Part shown: piece after piece, positions 60,962 through 64,000 of the stretch
Layout: the number at the start of each line of letters is the position of its first letter
Position numbering within the stretch: the stretch's first letter is position 1
Assembly (NCBI RefSeq): GCF_000510645.1
Contig: NZ_KI783301.1
Span: forward strand, 3,425,788-3,489,787
Direction: 5' to 3'
Length of the DNA: 64,000 bases
Source: Thermicanus aegyptius DSM 12793
Lineage (GTDB): Bacteria > Bacillota > Bacilli > Thermicanales > Thermicanaceae
Notes under the pieces: generated by a model
Told to the model about the DNA's origin: nothing
Seen by the model: the letters and a program-made list of their open reading frames with translations, nothing else
The model's database searches: none
Position numbers and translations under genes: made by a program

Positions 60962-62167
60962 ATGAAACGGCGATTCGGCAGAATCTTTTTTCCTCCCGTT
61001 CTCATTTTTTTCCTTTTCTCTTCTTCATTTTTCATAGGGAACCCACTCTTCGCGGAAGGAAACGGGGAGAGTCCGGTAGAAGGGAAAGGATATACTTCCG
61101 CAGAGTGGCAAGATGCCCTTCGCTCTCCATCCCCTATGGAAGTGAAGAGAATGAAGATCCCCTATAAGGTGAAAGGGGTTTATATGACCGGCTGGTCTGC
61201 AGGGGGAGAGAAATTTCAAAAGATCGTTGACCTCCTCGACCGATCTGAACTTAATGCGGTGGTGATCGATGTGAAAGAGGATAAGGGGGATATTACGTAT
61301 CGTTCCAACATTCCTCTTGTCCATGAGATCAAATCGGATCATACCCGCTATATTCAGGACATTGATCATGTTTTAGAAGTACTTCATGAAAAAAATATCT
61401 ACACCATTGCCAGAATTGTCTCTTTTAAAGATCCTTATATGGCCGGAGCAAAACAAGAATGGTCCTTGCAAAAGAAGACAGGCGGCGTGTGGAAGGACCG
61501 GAAAGGGATCATGTGGGTAGATCCCTATCGAAAGGAACAATGGGATTACAATCTCTCCGTAGCCATTGAAGCGGCTAAAAAGGGCTTTGATGAGATACAA
61601 TTAGATTACGTAAGGTTTCCTGAAAATGGGAAAAAAGTTGACGCCGAAGTTTCTTATTACAATCCCCAAGGTAGGACGAAGGAGGTACTCATCCGGGATT
61701 TCATTCGCTATGTGCGGGAGAATCTGAAGCCCTATCCGGTATTTCTTTCGGCGGACGTCTTCGGTCTCGTCCCATCCGTTAGCGACGATATGGGGATTGG
61801 GCAAAGGTGGGAGCTGATTACACCGGAAGTGGATTATATCTCCCCGATGGCGTATCCTTCCCATTATGCCAAATATACCTTTGGGATCGCCGTACCGGAT
61901 GCTCATCCTTACGAGGTGATTCGAGGTACGATCCTTGATGCTCAGAAAAAGGATGCGGCGCTCCATGCCCAAGGGATTAAGACGGCGACGATCCGCCCAT
62001 GGTATCAAGATTTTACCGCCAGCTACTTACCTAAAGGAGAGTGGATCCGTTACACAGGGATACAGGTGTTGGACCAGGTCAGGGCGGGTAAAGAATTAGG
62101 AATCGATTCTTTTCTGCTGTGGGATCCACGCAACAATTTTTCGATAGATGCTTGGATAAAGTCTTGA
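60962..62167 (+). CDS. Secreted putative glycoside hydrolase (DUF4015)
   Basis: 401 aa with a Sec signal peptide (basic KRRFGR, hydrophobic core to about residue 30, cleavage near LFA-EG). The rest is a TIM-barrel DUF4015 domain: VYMTGWSAGG, NAVVIDVKEDKGDITY, the IARIVSFKDP strand, WVDPYRKEQWDYN, DEIQLDYVRFPE and ISPMAYPSHY, with acidic residues at barrel ends. Substrate unknown; surface polysaccharide is a guess. GGAGAGGCGGACC before ATG 60962. 28 nt after the HD-GYP gene, so probably cotranscribed. Confidence 0.85.
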   Translation: MKRRFGRIFFPPVLIFFLFSSSFFIGNPLFAEGNGESPVEGKGYTSAEWQDALRSPSPMEVKRMKIPYKVKGVYMTGWSAGGEKFQKIVDLLDRSELNAVVIDVKEDKGDITYRSNIPLVHEIKSDHTRYIQDIDHVLEVLHEKNIYTIARIVSFKDPYMAGAKQEWSLQKKTGGVWKDRKGIMWVDPYRKEQWDYNLSVAIEAAKKGFDEIQLDYVRFPENGKKVDAEVSYYNPQGRTKEVLIRDFIRYVRENLKPYPVFLSADVFGLVPSVSDDMGIGQRWELITPEVDYISPMAYPSHYAKYTFGIAVPDAHPYEVIRGTILDAQKKDAALHAQGIKTATIRPWYQDFTASYLPKGEWIRYTGIQVLDQVRAGKELGIDSFLLWDPRNNFSIDAWIKS

Positions 62168-62192
62168 CACCTATGCATGTATAGGTTATTGT
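62164..62192 (+). promoter_or_regulatory. metF: Promoter of the metF-metH operon
   Basis: TTGACA (62164-62169), 17-bp spacer, TATTGT (62187-62192); a second TATACT at 62192-62197 is more distant. The -35 contains the TGA stop of the upstream gene. Confidence 0.7.
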
Positions 62193-62220
62193 ATACTACA
62201 ATTATATACTGCGAAATCAT

Positions 62221-62323
62221 CTTATCGAGAGTGGCGGAGGGACTGGCCCAATGATGCCCGGCAACCGGTTTTAAAAAACGCGGTGCCAAATCCTGCAGAG
62301 CTTATGCTCTGAAAGATAAGAGG
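62221..62323 (+). promoter_or_regulatory. SAM-I riboswitch (S-box) aptamer
   Basis: P1 CTTATC (62221-62226) with GATAAG (62315-62320); AGAGTGG-CGGAGGGA, GGCCC-ATGA, GCAACC, GGTGCCAAATCC-GCAG and the AGAT run are the S-box consensus in order. Binds S-adenosylmethionine and switches off metF-metH by transcription termination. Confidence 0.97.
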
Positions 62324-62326
62324 AGA

Positions 62327-62356
62327 AACCCCTCTTCTTATCGAGAGGGGTTTTTT
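62327..62356 (+). terminator. Riboswitch-controlled terminator
   Basis: AACCCCTCT (62327-62335) pairs with AGAGGGGTT (62344-62352), then TTTT. Loop and 3' arm hold CTTATCGAGAG (62337-62347), identical to the aptamer 5' end (62221-62231), so the 3' P1 strand can pair with it as antiterminator. Confidence 0.93.
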
Positions 62357-62387
62357 CATGGGCAAAAAGGAGAGGAGATAAAGAAGG

Positions 62388-63278
62388 ATGGGGAAGTTTT
62401 TTGAGAAGGTAAGAAAAGGAGAGACGAGCATCGTGGTGGAGCTTGATCCACCCAAGAACCCGGATTTAAGCCGCTATTTAAGGGGGGCCCATGCTCTTAA
62501 AGAGGCAGGAGCCGATGCGATTACAATCGCGGACAATTCCCTCTCCCATTCCCGGGTGGCAAATATGGCGGTGGCAAAGCGGCTCCAGGATGAAGTAGGA
62601 ATCGAGGGAATCGTCCATATCAACTGCAGGGACCGAAACCTTCTCGCACAGCAGTCTTATCTCCTCGGTCTTCATGTCCTGGGAATAACGAATCTTCTCA
62701 TCGTCACCGGAGATCCGGTGAAGATGGGGGATATGCCGCAGACGAAATCTCTTTTTGAACTGAATTCCATCGGGCTGATGGAGAAAGTAAAAAAGATGAA
62801 TGAGGGGATACTCTTTACAGGAGTAAAACAGGAGGAGAGAACCCATTTCCTATACGGAGGGGCTCTGGCTTCAGGGAAGAATCATATCCCCCATAGGGGC
62901 AGAATGATGAAGAAGGTGGAGGCGGGAGCTCGCTTCTTTTTCACCCAACCTGTATATAGCCAGGAGGCGATCGAAGCGTTAGGGAAGTTTTCCCGGGAAA
63001 TGAATCCCGAAATTCCCGTCTTTCTCGGTATCATGCCGATCGTTTCCCATAAAAATGCCCTCTTTCTTAAAGGGGTCCCCGGGATCTTCATTCCGGATGA
63101 GCATGTGGAGCTTTTTTCTGGTAAAGAGGGAAAAGAGGCGGAACAGGTAGGAATTGAATTGGCCGATTCCCTGATTCAGTATGGGAAGAAATGGTTTAAT
63201 GGTTTTTATCTGATTACTCCATATTTACGTTATTCGATCACGGCCGAACTGACACGCCGCATAAAGGAGGGAATTTAA
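62388..63278 (+). CDS. metF: Methylenetetrahydrofolate reductase
   Basis: 296 aa FAD TIM-barrel enzyme reducing 5,10-methylene-THF to 5-methyl-THF, the methyl donor for MetH. VVELDPPKNP, ITIADNSLSHSRV, LIVTGDP and FFFTQPVYS are the family landmarks. It is a stand-alone reductase, unlike the fused BHMT-MTHFR YitJ of B. subtilis. Start ATG 62388 follows GAAGG; under the SAM riboswitch. A Noc-binding-like sequence lies inside. Confidence 0.93.
   Translation: MGKFFEKVRKGETSIVVELDPPKNPDLSRYLRGAHALKEAGADAITIADNSLSHSRVANMAVAKRLQDEVGIEGIVHINCRDRNLLAQQSYLLGLHVLGITNLLIVTGDPVKMGDMPQTKSLFELNSIGLMEKVKKMNEGILFTGVKQEERTHFLYGGALASGKNHIPHRGRMMKKVEAGARFFFTQPVYSQEAIEALGKFSREMNPEIPVFLGIMPIVSHKNALFLKGVPGIFIPDEHVELFSGKEGKEAEQVGIELADSLIQYGKKWFNGFYLITPYLRYSITAELTRRIKEGI
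62988..63001. other. Candidate Noc-binding site within metF
   Basis: TTTTCCCGGGAAAT differs from the 14-bp NBS consensus ATTTCCCGGGAAAT in the first base only. Noc itself is encoded in the window. Confidence 0.5.
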
Positions 63279-64000
63279 GTGGCGGTGAAATTGATTGAAG
63301 AATTAAAGAAAAGAATTCTCCTCCTGGACGGAGCCATGGGAACGATGATTCAGGGAATGGGATTAACCGCAGAGGATTTCGGAGGAGAGGGTTACGAAGG
63401 GTGTAATGAAGTATTAAACCTGACAGCCCCGGAGAGGATAAAAGAGATTCACCTCTCTTATCTCCAGGCCGGGGCAGATATTATCGAGACCAACACCTTC
63501 GGATCAACGGGCCTCGTTCTATCTGAATATGGTTTAAGGAAAAAGGCGTATGAGATTACCCTGGCCGGGGCCAGAATCGCTCGGGAAGCAGTCAGAATCT
63601 ATGAAGAAGAAACAGGTAAACATGCTTTCGTAGCCGGATCCATGGGACCTACCACGAGGGCTCTATCCGTCACCGGAGGCCTCTCCTTTGATGAATTAAC
63701 CCGAGAATATAAGGAACAGGCAAAAGCCTTATTGGAGGGGGGAGTAGATGCACTCCTGATCGAAACCTCCCAGGATACACTTAACGTAAAGGCGGCAGGA
63801 AGAGGGGTCCTAGAGGCGTTCCAAGAGTTCGGCAAGGAAGTGCCGATTTTCATCTCAGGTACCATCGAACCGACCGGTACGATGCTGGCAGGGCAGAGCA
63901 TTGATGCCTTTTATACCTCCGTCCAACATCTTCATCCCTTGGCGGTCGGGATCAACTGCGCTACCGGTCCGGAACAGATGAGGGATCACCTGCGAACCCT
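63279..64000 (+). CDS. metH: Cobalamin-dependent methionine synthase, N-terminal part
   Basis: First 240 codons of MetH, cut by the window end. GTG 63279 directly abuts the metF stop and has AAAGGAGGG upstream. Homocysteine-binding domain motifs: LLLDGAMGTMIQ, ETNTFGSTG, VAGSMGPT, LIETSQD and GINC, whose cysteine is the first zinc ligand. Transfers methyl from methyl-THF to homocysteine, completing the pathway begun by metF. The B12 domains should lie beyond the window; a shorter MetH-like or BHMT-only protein cannot be excluded. Confidence 0.9.
   Translation, partial: MAVKLIEELKKRILLLDGAMGTMIQGMGLTAEDFGGEGYEGCNEVLNLTAPERIKEIHLSYLQAGADIIETNTFGSTGLVLSEYGLRKKAYEITLAGARIAREAVRIYEEETGKHAFVAGSMGPTTRALSVTGGLSFDELTREYKEQAKALLEGGVDALLIETSQDTLNVKAAGRGVLEAFQEFGKEVPIFISGTIEPTGTMLAGQSIDAFYTSVQHLHPLAVGINCATGPEQMRDHLRT

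Overview
The window is a chromosomal replication-origin region of a spore-forming member of the Bacillales. The evidence is conserved gene order around rpmH-dnaA-dnaN-yaaA-recF-gyrB-gyrA, Soj/Spo0J/Noc with parS sites, sporulation-linked genes (yyaC, spoIIIJ-type yidC, jag), and the walRKHIJ-htrA-rlmH cell-wall block. Predicted promoters and ribosome sites are of the ordinary low-to-mid GC Gram-positive type. The exact genus cannot be fixed from the sequence alone. Bases 1-50.5 kb are one arm read mostly on the minus strand and 51-64 kb the other arm read on the plus strand, so most genes point away from oriC.

Layout, left to right. (1) 0-3 kb: hemE-hemH-hemY operon of the Gram-positive (coproporphyrin) heme pathway, hemY cut by the window edge. 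(2) 3-11.4 kb: a CDF metal exporter, a DUF624 membrane protein, a secreted PhoX-like protein with a LysM domain, a threonine-to-glycine pair (kbl, SDR-type tdh) and an M29 aminopeptidase. (3) 11.6-19 kb, an accessory patch: an ArsB/SLC13-like permease, a LysR regulator divergent from a YeiH-family exporter, a universal-stress-protein fragment, a bacilliredoxin, a TetR-SDR unit with two matching operator-like sites, and an antitoxin gene followed by a decayed AbiEii-type toxin gene. (4) 19-28.4 kb: rlmH, a small CxxH/CxxC protein, htrA, walJ-walI-walH-walK-walR, and an M23/LysM/G5 murein hydrolase. (5) 28.7-37.2 kb: purA, dnaB helicase, rplI, gdpP, a DUF2232 membrane protein, rpsR-ssb-rpsF, ychF. 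(6) 37.3-50.5 kb: DUF951, MscS channel, acyltransferase, yyaC, lipid kinase, DUF554, parB-parA, noc, rsmG, mnmG, mnmE, jag, yidC, yidD, rnpA, rpmH. (7) 50.6-52.5 kb: bipartite oriC flanking dnaA, with a DnaA-box cluster upstream and a basal unwinding element (DnaA box, GC-rich spacer, DnaA-trio, AT-rich tract) between dnaA and dnaN. (8) 52.5-64 kb: dnaN, yaaA, recF, gyrB, gyrA, a HD-GYP protein lacking the HD histidine, a secreted putative glycoside hydrolase, and a SAM-I riboswitch controlling metF-metH (metH cut by the edge).

Most genes here are core housekeeping. I see no phage, insertion sequence, CRISPR array, rRNA or tRNA gene, and no strong case for a wholly new multi-gene system. The observations most worth following are regulatory or structural: the paired TetR operators, the decayed toxin beside an apparently intact antitoxin with its own promoter palindrome, the riboswitch terminator loop that copies the first 11 nt of the aptamer, the methionine at the GyrA quinolone-contact position, the LysM-tailed Sec-exported PhoX-like protein, and several terminators that overlap stop codons or promoters.
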